64,000 bases of DNA from the NCBI GenBank assembly GCA_934565655.1, contig CAKTIE010000010.1, forward strand, positions 6,218-70,217, written 5' to 3'. Positions within the stretch are counted from its first letter, which is position 1. Each line of letters begins with the position of its first letter. The notes under the pieces were generated by a model. That model was given only the letters and a program-made list of their open reading frames with translations, did not search any database and was not told the DNA's origin. Both the position numbers and the translations under genes were made by a program. The stretch is from an uncultured Oscillospiraceae bacterium. GTDB taxonomy: Bacteria > Bacillota > Clostridia > Oscillospirales > Oscillospiraceae. Of the stretch, positions 24,400 through 34,106 are shown piece by piece.

Positions 24400-25416
24400 T
24401 TAGAACCGCACGTCGTCCAGCTCCATGGTGGCGTAGCCGTTGAGGGTCATGTCGCCCCGGACGCCGGACATGTACTCATAGTAGCCCTGGGCACCGATCA
24501 TGGCGCCGTTGTCGCCGCACCATTTCAGCGGCGGCAGGTAGAGCTTCACGCCCCGCTTTTCGCACAGCCTTTGCAGGTCGGCGCGGATGATGGAGTTGGC
24601 GGCCACGCCGCCTGCCGCCACCAGTACGGTGCGGCCCGTCTGCTCCAGTGCCAGAGCCGCCCGCTCCGTCAGCTCGTCGCTGACGGCTTGTGTGAAGTCG
24701 CGGGCCAGCGCGGGCTCGTCCAGCGGCTCGCCCTTCTGCTGGGCGTTGTGGGCCAGATTCACCACGGCGGTTTTCAGTCCCGAAAAGCTCATGTCCAGCG
24801 GCGCGCCGTCCACATGGGCGCGGGGCAGGGTATAGACGCCGCCCGCCGACTGCTGGGCCAGCTGATCCATGGGCTTGCCGCCGGGGTAGGGGAGGCCCAG
24901 CACACGGGCGGCCTTGTCGAAGCACTCACCCGCCGCGTCATCACGGGTAGCGCCCAGCACCTTCATGTCGGTGTAGTCCGCCACGTCCACGATCAGCGTG
25001 TTGCCGCCGGAGATGGCCAGCGCCAGAAACGGCGGTTCCAGCTCCGGGAAGGCCAGATAGTTGGCGGCGATGTGGCCCCGCACATGGTGCACCGGCACCA
25101 GCGGCACGCCCAGCGCCCACGCGGCGGACTTGGCAAAGCTGATGCCCACCAGCACCGCGCCGATGAGGCCCGGCGCATAGGTGACGGCCACCGCGTCGAT
25201 GTCCCGCTTCGTCAGTCCCGCGTCACGGAGGGCCTGATCCGTCAGGCCGGCAATGGCCTCCACATGCTTGCGGGAGGCGATCTCCGGCACCACGCCGCCA
25301 TAGAGAGCGTGCATGTCCGCCTGAGAGAGGATGGCGTCGGCCAGCACTCTGCGGCCATCCTGCACCACCGCCACGGCGGTCTCGTCGCAGGAGGATTCAA
25401 AAGCCAGTATATTCAT
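24400..25416 (-). CDS. tsaD: tRNA N6-threonylcarbamoyladenosine transferase TsaD
   Basis: A 338-residue Kae1/YgjD family protein that transfers the threonylcarbamoyl group to A37 of ANN-decoding tRNAs. Motifs: LAFESSCDETAVAVV at the N-terminus, metal-binding HHVRGH at about 110-115, the nucleotide-binding ALAISGGNT, and the late VAAGGVAANS. The ATG overlaps the stop of rimI (25413-25416). tsaB and tsaE, often in the same cluster, are not present here. Order on the strand: polA, rimI, tsaD. Confidence 0.97.
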   Translation of the reverse strand: MNILAFESSCDETAVAVVQDGRRVLADAILSQADMHALYGGVVPEIASRKHVEAIAGLTDQALRDAGLTKRDIDAVAVTYAPGLIGAVLVGISFAKSAAWALGVPLVPVHHVRGHIAANYLAFPELEPPFLALAISGGNTLIVDVADYTDMKVLGATRDDAAGECFDKAARVLGLPYPGGKPMDQLAQQSAGGVYTLPRAHVDGAPLDMSFSGLKTAVVNLAHNAQQKGEPLDEPALARDFTQAVSDELTERAALALEQTGRTVLVAAGGVAANSIIRADLQRLCEKRGVKLYLPPLKWCGDNGAMIGAQGYYEYMSGVRGDMTLNGYATMELDDVRF

Positions 25417-25886
25417 GCGTTCCCCTCCTCAAAGTCCCGCGTCAGAATGAGGGCGTCCTCCTTCGGCAGGTCATAGTAGTTGCGCCGCCGTCCCCGCTCG
25501 GTGAAGCCGAAGGACTGATAAAGGGCGATGGCGGCGGTGTTGCTGGGCCGTACCTCCAGCGTCAGGAACGCCAGATGCTGCCCTGCCGCGAAGTCGCAGA
25601 ATACCTTCAAAAGCTTGGCGGCGATGCCCTGACGGCGGTATTCCGGGAACACCGCCACATTGGTGATGTAGCCCTCGTCCGCCGCCGCCAGCAGTCCGGC
25701 GTAGCCCACCACCTTGCCGGTCACGGCGTCCAACGCCGTCAGGAAGGCGGCGCACTGGTTCTCCAGCTCCTCGGCCAGCATATTCCGCGACCATGGGCGG
25801 GAGAAGCACACCCGCTCCAGCGCCGCGATCTCGTCCAGATGATCGGCGTTCATGGGCACGATCTTTACCTGTATCTTTTCCATCAT
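25413..25886 (-). CDS. rimI: Ribosomal protein alanine N-acetyltransferase RimI
   Basis: A 157-residue GNAT acetyltransferase. The acetyl-CoA binding signature is VAVFPEYRRQGIAAKLL, followed by FLTLEVRPSNTAAIALYQSF and FGFTERGRRRNYY, which is the RimI pattern. It acetylates the N-terminus of ribosomal protein S18 in studied bacteria. Two adjacent ATGs occur after AAGGAG; the second has slightly better spacing. It lies directly between polA (7-base gap) and tsaD (4-base overlap). Confidence 0.93.
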   Translation of the reverse strand: MMEKIQVKIVPMNADHLDEIAALERVCFSRPWSRNMLAEELENQCAAFLTALDAVTGKVVGYAGLLAAADEGYITNVAVFPEYRRQGIAAKLLKVFCDFAAGQHLAFLTLEVRPSNTAAIALYQSFGFTERGRRRNYYDLPKEDALILTRDFEEGNA

Positions 25887-25893
25887 TCGCTCC

Positions 25894-28557
25894 TTATCCC
25901 TTGGCTTCCAGCCAGTTTTTACCGCTGTGGGCCTCGGCGGTCAGGGGGACGGCCAGCGCCGCCACCTGCTCCATCTCCTGCCGCAGCAGCTTTTCCACCG
26001 TTTCCCGCTCCGCCTCCGGGCATTCCACGATCAGCTCGTCGTGTACCTGCATGATGAGTCTGGCCTGCAAATTCTCGCGGCGCAGACGGTCATAGACCCG
26101 GAGCATGGCCAGCTTCATGATGTCCGCCGCCGTGCCCTGAATGGGCATGTTCAGCGCCACACGCTCACCGAAGGCGCGCTGGACGAAATTGGCCGATCTC
26201 AGCTCCGGCAGCGCCCGGCGGCGGTGGTACAGCGTCTCCACATAGCCCTGCGCCTTGGCCGTTTCCACGATGTCGGTCATGTACTGCTTCACGCCGGGAT
26301 AGGTGGCGAAATAGCGCTCCATATAGTCCTTGGCCTCCGCCACCGTTACATGGATGTCCTGACTGAGAGAGAAGGCGGACATGCCGTACACGATGCCAAA
26401 GTTCACCGCCTTGGCGCGGGAGCGCATCTGGTGGGTGACCTCGGTCTCCGGCACATGGAACACCTTGGCGGCGGTAACAGTGTGGAAATCCGCGCCGGAC
26501 AGGAACGCCTGCTGCATGGCCTCGTCTCCGGCCATGTGGGCCAGCAGCCGCAGCTCGATCTGGGAGTAGTCCGCGTCCACCAGCACATTGCCGTCTCCAG
26601 CGATGAACAGGCGGCGGATCTCGCTGCCCAGCTCGGTGCGGGTGGGGATGTTCTGCAGATTCGGCTCCGTGGAGCTGAGACGGCCCGTGGCCGTCACCGT
26701 CATCTGGAAGCTGGTGCGCACCCGCCCGTCGGGGGACACTGCCCGCAGCAGACCGTCGGCATAGGCGGATTTCAGCTTGGCATACTGCCGGTATTCCAGC
26801 ACCTTGTCCACGATGGGAGCCTCGTACCGCAGCTTTTCCAGCACCTCGGCGTTGGTGGACCAGCCGGTTTTCGTTTTCTTCCCGTGGGGCAGCTGCAATT
26901 TGTCAAAGAGAATGGCGCCCAGCTGCTTGGGGGAGTTGATGTTGAAGGTCTCGCCCGCCATGTCGTAGATGGACTGCTCCAGCGTCACAATGCGCTGCTG
27001 CAAGTCCTCACCGAACCGGGCCAGCGCCGCGCCGTCGATGCGGAAGCCTGCCAGCTCCATCTCCGCCAGCACTTGGCACAGGGGCAGTTCCATCTCATGG
27101 AGCAGCGCCGTCATGCCCAGCTCCTCCAGCCTGCCGGGCAGCACCTCATACAGCGCCGCCACGGCACTGGTATAGCTGCACAGGGCGGCTTCCTCCGCTG
27201 CGGTGTCGCTGAGCGGGGAGAAGGCGTCCTTTGCCAGATGGGCCGGGGCGGGCAGCTCCGCGCCGCAGTAGGCCACGAACAGCCGCTGGAGGTCATATCC
27301 TCCGGCGGTGGCGTCCAGCAGATAGCCCGCCAGCGCCGTGTCAAAGACAAATCCCTCGGCGGGAAGATTCCGCTCCAGCAGGGCGCGGGTCAGATCCTTC
27401 ACATTGTGGGCCGCCTTGCGGATATCGGCGGAGAACAGACCCCGCAGCAGAGCGTCCCAGTCGCCGCCGAAGCGGTCAGACCGCAGGATGGCCGTCAGGC
27501 TGCTGCGCTCGTCGATATCGCACGCCACCGCCAGCACGCTCAGGTCGTCCAGCCCGTACACCGCCACATGGGGCGCCTTCCGCCACAGCGCCAGCAGACG
27601 TTCGCTGTCGGCGTCGGTCTCCGGCGTTTCCACGGTAGTCACATAGTCCTCGTTGTGGGTGACGGCTGCCGGTTCCGGCGCGGGCACGGCGGGGGACAGG
27701 CCGTATTTCCGGATGAGCTTGGTGAATTCCAGCTTTACGAACAGGTCATAAAGCTCCGGCTTATAGGGCTGGCGCAATGCGTCGTCGGGGTCGAATTCCA
27801 GCGGCGCGTCGGTGACGATGGTGGCCAGCCAGTAGCTGCGGCGGGCGGATTCCTCCCCCTCGGCCAGCTTCCGCAGCGCGGCGGGCTTGGCCTCCACCTC
27901 CGGCATGGCGGTGTACAGCGCGTCGATGCTGCCGTAGCGCTGTACCAGCGCCGTGGCGGTCTTTTCACCGATGCCCGGCACGCCGGGGATGTTGTCGCTG
28001 CTGTCGCCCATCAGGGCCTTCAGGTCGATCATATGGATGGGGTCGAAGCCGTACTGCTCCCGGAACAGGGCGGGGGTCATATCGGTGGTGGAGGTCTGTC
28101 CCATGCGGGAGGTCACCAGCTTCACCCGCGTGCGGTCGGTGATCAGCTGTAAGCTGTCCCGGTCGCCGGTGACGATGACGCACTCCCAGCCCCGCTTTTC
28201 GCACCGGCGGGAGATGGTGCCCAGCAGGTCGTCCGCCTCATAGCCCACCATCTCATAGCAGGGGATGGACATGGCGCACAGCACCTGCTTCATCACCGGC
28301 ATCTGCTGGGCAAGTTCCTCGGGCATACCCTTGCGGGTGGCCTTGTAATTGGCGTCCGCCTCGTGCCGGAAGGTAGGCTCCCTCCGGTCAAAGGCCACGC
28401 ACAGCGCCTCCGGCTGCTCCTCGTCGATGAACCGCTGGAGCATGTTCAGAAAACCGAAAATGGCGTTGGTATACAGCCCGTCCCGGGTGGTCAGGGGCTT
28501 CACGCCATAAAAGGCGCGGTTGATGATGCTGTTGCCGTCAAGAACCATCAGTTTCAT
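25894..28557 (-). CDS. polA: DNA polymerase I
   Basis: An 887-residue Pol I. It has an N-terminal 5'-nuclease domain (MKLMVLDGNSIINRAFYGV, then GYEADDLLGTISR, VTGDRDSLQL, GVPGIGEKTA), a middle 3'-5' exonuclease-like domain, and a C-terminal polymerase domain (DADYSQIELRLLAHMAGD, RSRAKAVNFGIVYGMSAFSL, QVHDELIVECPEAE). In the middle domain the catalytic D-x-E is replaced (HVAVYGLDDLSVLAV) and the later HNAKYD-type motif reads AAHNVKDL, so proofreading is probably lost as in Bacillus and Thermus Pol I. AAGGAGG six bases before the ATG sets the start. Confidence 0.96.
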   Translation of the reverse strand: MKLMVLDGNSIINRAFYGVKPLTTRDGLYTNAIFGFLNMLQRFIDEEQPEALCVAFDRREPTFRHEADANYKATRKGMPEELAQQMPVMKQVLCAMSIPCYEMVGYEADDLLGTISRRCEKRGWECVIVTGDRDSLQLITDRTRVKLVTSRMGQTSTTDMTPALFREQYGFDPIHMIDLKALMGDSSDNIPGVPGIGEKTATALVQRYGSIDALYTAMPEVEAKPAALRKLAEGEESARRSYWLATIVTDAPLEFDPDDALRQPYKPELYDLFVKLEFTKLIRKYGLSPAVPAPEPAAVTHNEDYVTTVETPETDADSERLLALWRKAPHVAVYGLDDLSVLAVACDIDERSSLTAILRSDRFGGDWDALLRGLFSADIRKAAHNVKDLTRALLERNLPAEGFVFDTALAGYLLDATAGGYDLQRLFVAYCGAELPAPAHLAKDAFSPLSDTAAEEAALCSYTSAVAALYEVLPGRLEELGMTALLHEMELPLCQVLAEMELAGFRIDGAALARFGEDLQQRIVTLEQSIYDMAGETFNINSPKQLGAILFDKLQLPHGKKTKTGWSTNAEVLEKLRYEAPIVDKVLEYRQYAKLKSAYADGLLRAVSPDGRVRTSFQMTVTATGRLSSTEPNLQNIPTRTELGSEIRRLFIAGDGNVLVDADYSQIELRLLAHMAGDEAMQQAFLSGADFHTVTAAKVFHVPETEVTHQMRSRAKAVNFGIVYGMSAFSLSQDIHVTVAEAKDYMERYFATYPGVKQYMTDIVETAKAQGYVETLYHRRRALPELRSANFVQRAFGERVALNMPIQGTAADIMKLAMLRVYDRLRRENLQARLIMQVHDELIVECPEAERETVEKLLRQEMEQVAALAVPLTAEAHSGKNWLEAKG

Positions 28558-28635
28558 GGTCGGCCTCCTTGTGGGGTCAATTTTCACATAATATTTTATT
28601 ATAGTCCATTTCCCGGAAAAACACAACCTCCGTAC

Positions 28636-28663
28636 TTGACAGTTTTCGCTTTTGTGATAGTAT
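28636..28663 (+). promoter_or_regulatory. Promoter for the ankyrin-repeat gene
   Basis: TTGACA (28636-28641), 16 bases, TAGTAT (28658-28663), 47 bases before the ATG. The divergent polA start lies 79 bases to the left. Confidence 0.65.
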
Positions 28664-28710
28664 GAAGTGGATTTGTATGTGTGAAACCGACGCTGCGACA
28701 GGAGGCCCCT

Positions 28711-29565
28711 ATGAACAAGCTTTCTATCCGAAAAGTACTTGAAGTGACGCTTGCCGTGCTGCTGGTGGTGTGCATCGCCCTGCTGACGTTTTACTTCGTC
28801 AACTGCTATCAGGCTAATAAGTTGGTGGATGCGATCCTAGAGGATGATTTTCCGAAAGTGGAGCGCATTGTAGAGAAGTATCCCCATTGTATTGATTTGC
28901 AGCCGACAATCAGCCCGGATTGGTGGCTGTCCCTGATGGAAACATACGTGTACTTCCCAATGGAGGTGGCCTGTGCAATGGGAAATACAGAGATTATCAG
29001 ATGTCTGGTAGAGCACGGTGTGAATGTGAATACCGACAAAGGAGTGACTCCATTAAACAGGTTGCTTATTGGAAAACCGGAAGGCTGGCGCGATACATTT
29101 TACTATTTGATCGACCATGGAGCGAATGTGGACTACATAACGGCGTCCCACACAACAGCTGTGGAGGATGCCGTAAGATATAAGTATTGCGAGGACGCTG
29201 TCGATATGGACGAGGTGTGCGATGTTGTCCGTTACTTATTGAAGCATGGCGCACCCAGTAAGGATGACGTTATGGACGCGCTTTGCCGATGCGCAGAGCA
29301 GGACAGCCGCAGTATCCCAGTTATGGAAATATTGATGAAGGAAGGGCATATAGGGGTCAACGACAAAGGCTGGAAGAGTAATACACCGTTAATGTATGCG
29401 GCGGCCTATGGCGATGTAGAAACGGTCGAATACCTGCTGTCATGCGGTGCGGACGTAGATGCCGTGGATGATGACGGCGAAACGGCGATAGATTGGGCCG
29501 AGCGAAACGGGCGAACCGACATTTTGTTATTGCTGAAAGGCCATAAAGAAGCCATTCCCGATTGA
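28711..29565 (+). CDS. Membrane-anchored ankyrin-repeat protein
   Basis: 284 residues. One N-terminal membrane span (VTLAVLLVVCIALLTFYFV), then ankyrin repeats: FPMEVACAMGNTEIIRCLVE, TPLNRLLIG with YYLIDHGANVDY, DVVRYLLKHGAP, TPLMYAAAYGDVETVEYLLS, and ETAIDWAERNGRTDILLLLK. Ankyrin stacks bind other proteins; the partner is unknown. AGGAGG five bases before the ATG decides the start. Base composition is visibly lower in G+C than in neighbours such as polA and the MFS gene, which may mean later acquisition. Confidence 0.85.
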   Translation: MNKLSIRKVLEVTLAVLLVVCIALLTFYFVNCYQANKLVDAILEDDFPKVERIVEKYPHCIDLQPTISPDWWLSLMETYVYFPMEVACAMGNTEIIRCLVEHGVNVNTDKGVTPLNRLLIGKPEGWRDTFYYLIDHGANVDYITASHTTAVEDAVRYKYCEDAVDMDEVCDVVRYLLKHGAPSKDDVMDALCRCAEQDSRSIPVMEILMKEGHIGVNDKGWKSNTPLMYAAAYGDVETVEYLLSCGADVDAVDDDGETAIDWAERNGRTDILLLLKGHKEAIPD

Positions 29566-29578
29566 ACAGAGGTCAACT

Positions 29579-30781
29579 ATGGACAAGCTTGCCAGACAAG
29601 TGAATATCCATCATGCCGTGATGCAGGGCAGCTATTTCGCCGGATTCTCCGCCATATGGGGCTTCGGGCCGGTGCTGCTGCTGTACTGGAGCCTGAGCAA
29701 CAGTGCACTGGGCGTGGTCACGTCGCTGGCGCTGCTGCTGCCGCTGCTGATCCAGCCGGTGCTGGCGTCATTGTCGGACGCCGATCCCCGGTGGACCAGC
29801 CGCCGTCTGGCGCTGGGCCTTTCGCTGCTGACGCTGGCGGCGGCGCTGGCCGTCACGCTGCTGCCGGAGCAGAAAACGGTGCTGCTGGTCAGCTATGCCG
29901 TCATCGGCGTGACGCTGGTGTGCACGTCGCCGTTTTTCAATAGTATGGTGATGGCCTATCACCTGCGGGGCGTCAATGTGAACTACGGTCTTGGCCGGGG
30001 AACCGGCTCCACCACCTATGCCATCGTGGCGCTGGTGATGGGCTTTGTGCTGGAGCGGCGCTCGCCCACGGTGATCCTGCCGGTGCTGCTGGCGGCGCTG
30101 GCGCTCCAGATCGTGTCCATCTGGAGCTTCCGCTATCCGCTGCCGGAGCTGCCCCGAAGGGAGGAGGCCGCGCCGCCGCAGGTGCTGAGCCTGCCGAAGC
30201 TGCTGCGGAAATACCCGGCGTTCACGGTGCTGCTGGTGGGCTGCGCGCTGCTGCAGGGCGGCCATAACGCCTGCAACACCTACATGATCCACATTGCCGA
30301 CAAGGTGGGCGCGGGCGAGGGATTGATGGGCGTCATTCTGGCAGTTTCAGCCTTTACGGAGCTGCCTGCCATGGCGCTGTTTCCCCGGATGCACCGGCGC
30401 TTGAGCCTGCGGACGCTGTTCCGCATCTGCGCCGCCACCTTCGTGATGAAGGATCTGCTGTTCTGGGCGGCGCAGTCGCCGGTGCTGCTGTACATCGCGG
30501 CGGTGATACAGTTCTTTGAGTTCGGCATTTTCCTGCCGGCCTGCGTTTACTATGTGGCGGAGCGGCTGGACAGTGCCAATCAGGCCAAGGGACAGGGCCT
30601 GATCCATGTGTGTTCCAACGGCCTAGGTCCGGCGGTAATGACCGCCGTCGGCGGCCGGTTGATCGACAGTGCGGGCATTAACACTATGCTGGCAGTCACC
30701 ACAGCGGTGAGTTTTGTAGGTTTTCTGGTGGTGCTGGCTGCCACCTCACGATATTTGGATAAAGGAGATCAAGAGAAATGA
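29579..30781 (+). CDS. MFS transporter
   Basis: A 400-residue membrane protein with about 12 hydrophobic segments in two halves separated by a charged loop (LPELPRREEAAPPQVLSLPK). The family resemblance is to MFS_1 / LacY-like permeases, e.g. LGRGTGSTTYAIVALVMGF and AKGQGLIHVCSNGLGPAVMT. The substrate is unknown. The ATG follows AGAGGTC. The stop overlaps the ATG of the next transporter gene (30778-30781), so both are co-translated, although the pairing gives no clear substrate. Confidence 0.8.
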   Translation: MDKLARQVNIHHAVMQGSYFAGFSAIWGFGPVLLLYWSLSNSALGVVTSLALLLPLLIQPVLASLSDADPRWTSRRLALGLSLLTLAAALAVTLLPEQKTVLLVSYAVIGVTLVCTSPFFNSMVMAYHLRGVNVNYGLGRGTGSTTYAIVALVMGFVLERRSPTVILPVLLAALALQIVSIWSFRYPLPELPRREEAAPPQVLSLPKLLRKYPAFTVLLVGCALLQGGHNACNTYMIHIADKVGAGEGLMGVILAVSAFTELPAMALFPRMHRRLSLRTLFRICAATFVMKDLLFWAAQSPVLLYIAAVIQFFEFGIFLPACVYYVAERLDSANQAKGQGLIHVCSNGLGPAVMTAVGGRLIDSAGINTMLAVTTAVSFVGFLVVLAATSRYLDKGDQEK

Positions 30782-31704
30782 TCGGTTCATTTTTAACGGT
30801 AGGACAGCAGGTTCTGATCCTGTTTGCACTGATGGCGGTGGGCTTCGTACTGGGCAAGGCGAAGCTGATGGATGACCGCGGCAGCCTTGCCATGACGAAT
30901 CTGGTGATGTACGCGGTGTCCCCTGCCATGATGGTGGTGGCCTTCCAGCGGGAGAAGAACGCGGCGGATCTGCATAACTTCCTGGTGTGTCTGCTGCTGG
31001 CGGTGGCGGTCCATGCCGTCAGCATCCTGCTGGCAAGGGTGTGCCTGCGGGGCAAGGACAGCACCGCCGGTATCCTGCAGTTCGGCATGGTGTTCTCCAA
31101 CTGCGGCTTTATGGGCTATCCCCTGATGCTGGCGCTGCTGGGCAGCATCGGCGTGTTTTACGGCTCGGCCTATGTGGTGGTGTTCACGGTGCTCAGTTGG
31201 ACGGCGGGCATCTATATGGTCACCCATGACGCGCGCAATCTGCAGGTGAAGCATATCCTGCTGAACCCCGGCGTGCTCAGCGTGGCGGTGGCTATGGTGC
31301 TGTATCTGCTGGCGGTGCGCCTGCCGGAGATTGTCATGACACCCCTGAACTATCTGGCCAACATGAATACGCCCCTGCCCATGATCGTGGTGGGCTATCA
31401 GCTGAGCCATGCCAATTTCAGCACCGCTTTCAGCGACCGTCGCTCCTGGCTTGCGCTGGTGCTGCGGCTGGCGGTGGTGCCGCTGCTGACCGTCGGCCTT
31501 TGCTGGGCCTTCCGGGTGGACAGCGCTGTGGCACTGGTGACGGTGATTGCGGCCAGTACACCTCCCGCCGCGCTTTTGAGCATGTTTGCCCAGAAATTCG
31601 GCGGTGATACGAAGCTGGCCTCCAGCATGGTGTCGGTGTATACCGCGCTTTCCGTGCTGACGATCCCGCCGGTGGTGGGGCTGGCGCAGTATCTGGTGGG
31701 ATAA
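30778..31704 (+). CDS. AEC-family (auxin efflux carrier type) transporter
   Basis: A 308-residue protein with about ten membrane spans in the inverted-repeat layout of the AEC/bile-acid-sodium-symporter superfamily. Typical segments: GSLAMTNLVMYAVSPAMMVV, LQFGMVFSNCGFMGYPLML, and the helix-break AASTPPAALLSMFAQKFGGD near the C-terminus. Bacterial members move malate, malonate or other organic acids; the substrate here is not determinable. AAGGAG precedes the ATG. The 519-base AT-rich gap follows. Confidence 0.85.
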   Translation: MIGSFLTVGQQVLILFALMAVGFVLGKAKLMDDRGSLAMTNLVMYAVSPAMMVVAFQREKNAADLHNFLVCLLLAVAVHAVSILLARVCLRGKDSTAGILQFGMVFSNCGFMGYPLMLALLGSIGVFYGSAYVVVFTVLSWTAGIYMVTHDARNLQVKHILLNPGVLSVAVAMVLYLLAVRLPEIVMTPLNYLANMNTPLPMIVVGYQLSHANFSTAFSDRRSWLALVLRLAVVPLLTVGLCWAFRVDSAVALVTVIAASTPPAALLSMFAQKFGGDTKLASSMVSVYTALSVLTIPPVVGLAQYLVG

Positions 31705-32158
31705 AATAATTCTACATAAAATAGAAATTTTTCATGACGGCAAAAATGCTCGAAAAATAAATTATGTCAACAGAAACGCCGGTGGCGTAAAGGTGCAAAC
31801 CACATTTGCGGGTTTTCCAGAAAGAGGGAAAACCCGCAAAAACCTTTTAAAACAGCAGGTGTGCATAAATGTGGAAAAAGGTGTGGAAAGTGTGGATAAC
31901 TCATTGTAGAAATTATGGGATGTGAAATTATGTAAACCTGATGTAAAGGGAGAGAGCCTGTCGAAAAAGGTTGAAAAAGTACGGCAAATGGGAGAGATAA
32001 GGGAAAGTTACCCTATTTTCTGCCGTTGGTGATTTTGCCGAAGATGGAAGAAGCAGGGAAAAATAAATTGCGATTTGCCGGAAAAAATGCATGACGCGGG
32101 AAATGATTACATTGTGTATTTCCCGACGCGGAAACGGTGGTTCTCTGCAAAATAGGAG
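31705..32158. other. AT-rich gene-free gap, candidate DnaA-binding locus
   Basis: No coding frame with a ribosome binding site is present. The left part (31705-31770) is very A/T-rich. An inverted repeat GCGGGTTTTCC...GGAAAACCCGC spans 31808-31838, and the DnaA-box array follows at 31860-31899. The rest is purine-rich, without recognisable features until the tRNA-Thr promoter. Confidence 0.55.
31860..31899 (-). promoter_or_regulatory. Array of four DnaA-box-like 9-mers
   Basis: Read on the plus strand: TGTGCATAA (31860-31868), TGTGGAAAA (31870-31878), TGTGGAAAG (31882-31890), TGTGGATAA (31891-31899). On the minus strand these are TTATGCACA, TTTTCCACA, CTTTCCACA and TTATCCACA; three fit the TTWTNCACA consensus and the fourth has one mismatch. 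All four have the same orientation. Use as an origin, a titration site or an autoregulated operator is not decided. Confidence 0.65.
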
Positions 32159-32187
32159 TTGACGCGGCGCGGGAACTATGGTAAAAT
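32159..32187 (+). promoter_or_regulatory. Promoter for tRNA-Thr
   Basis: TTGACG (32159-32164), 17 bases, TAAAAT (32182-32187), 36 bases before the tRNA. Confidence 0.75.
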
Positions 32188-32223
32188 ATATATCGGCTTT
32201 TGAGAGCCGGACTATATTGTGAC

Positions 32224-32299
32224 GCTTGTGTGGCTCAGCTGGCAGAGCAGCTCACTCGTAATGAGCAGGTCGCCGGTTCGAATCCGGCCACAAGCTCCA
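32224..32299 (+). tRNA. tRNA-Thr (CGT)
   Basis: Acceptor arms GCTTGTG / CACAAGC, D-arm GCTC/GAGC, anticodon stem GCTCA/TGAGC with loop CTCGTAA (anticodon CGT), T-arm GCCGG TTCGAAT CCGGC, encoded CCA at 32297-32299; 76 bases. A terminator-like inverted repeat begins inside its 3' end. Confidence 0.97.
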
Positions 32300-32344
32300 A
32301 AAAAAGAAGCCGCCCTGTGGGCGGCTTCTTTTTTTGGAGCTTGT
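32290..32344 (+). terminator. Terminator fused to the tRNA-Thr 3' end; 26-bp perfect stem
   Basis: The arms 32290-32315 and 32319-32344 are exact inverted complements around a 3-base loop. The inner part (GAAGCCGCCC / GGGCGGCTTC plus seven T) is a normal intrinsic terminator. The outer part repeats the tRNA acceptor end ACAAGCTCC in inverted form. Confidence 0.85.
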
Positions 32345-32375
32345 CCGGAGTCGAAGTATATGCCCCCTTGCAGCT

Positions 32376-32417
32376 GATAAAAGAGTGACCGTCCATAGGA
32401 CGGTCACTCTTTTTATC
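32376..32417. terminator. Terminator after the DtxR-type regulator gene
   Basis: The stem AAAAGAGTGACCGTCC / GGACGGTCACTCTTTT with loop ATA is flanked by A/T runs. It serves the minus-strand gene at 32424 and can act in both directions. Confidence 0.88.
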
Positions 32418-32423
32418 GGTTTT

Positions 32424-32792
32424 TCAGGCGCCCAGATGGGCGTGGCGCTTGATGGCTTGGAAGGATTCATCGCTGATCACATGCTCCAGCTTGCAGGCGT
32501 CCTCGGCAGCCACCTCGGGCGATACGCCCAGGCGGATGAGATACTGCGTCAGCAGTGTGTGACGCTCGTAGATCATTTCGGCCACCTCGCGGCCCGGCTC
32601 CAGCAGCGTGATGAAGCCGTTGTCGTCCACCTTGATGTAGCCGCCGTTTTTCAGCAGCCCCATGGCACGGCTGACGCTGGGCTTGGAATAGCCCATGTAC
32701 TCGCCCACGTCGATGGCGCGGACGTGGGGCGATTGATTGGTCAGGACCAGAATGGTCTCCAGATACATCTCGCCGGATTCCTGCAAATGCAT
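32424..32792 (-). CDS. DtxR/MntR-family metal-dependent repressor
   Basis: 122 residues. The N-terminal winged helix-turn-helix covers ESGEMYLETILVLTNQSPHV and VGEYMGYSKPSVSRAMGLLK, followed by YIKVDDNGFITLLEPGREVA. The dimerisation/metal-binding helices include ERHTLLTQYLIRLGVSPEVA and ACKLEHVISDESFQAIKRH. It lacks the SH3-like third domain, so it is of the short MntR type (manganese or iron sensing). AAGGAG before this ATG decides the start over an upstream in-frame one. No metal transporter gene is adjacent; its regulon must lie elsewhere. Confidence 0.88.
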   Translation of the reverse strand: MHLQESGEMYLETILVLTNQSPHVRAIDVGEYMGYSKPSVSRAMGLLKNGGYIKVDDNGFITLLEPGREVAEMIYERHTLLTQYLIRLGVSPEVAAEDACKLEHVISDESFQAIKRHAHLGA

Positions 32793-32884
32793 GTGATCAC
32801 TCCTTGTTCTTATTAGGAACCAGTATAGCACAGGAATCGGAGAAATGCAAGTTACTTTTGACTAACCGCCGGAATTCCCCGCAA

Positions 32885-34069
<1,185 letters not shown>

Positions 34070-34106
34070 AATTTTGATCTCCTTTCAATTCTCGGAAATG
34101 CGCAAC

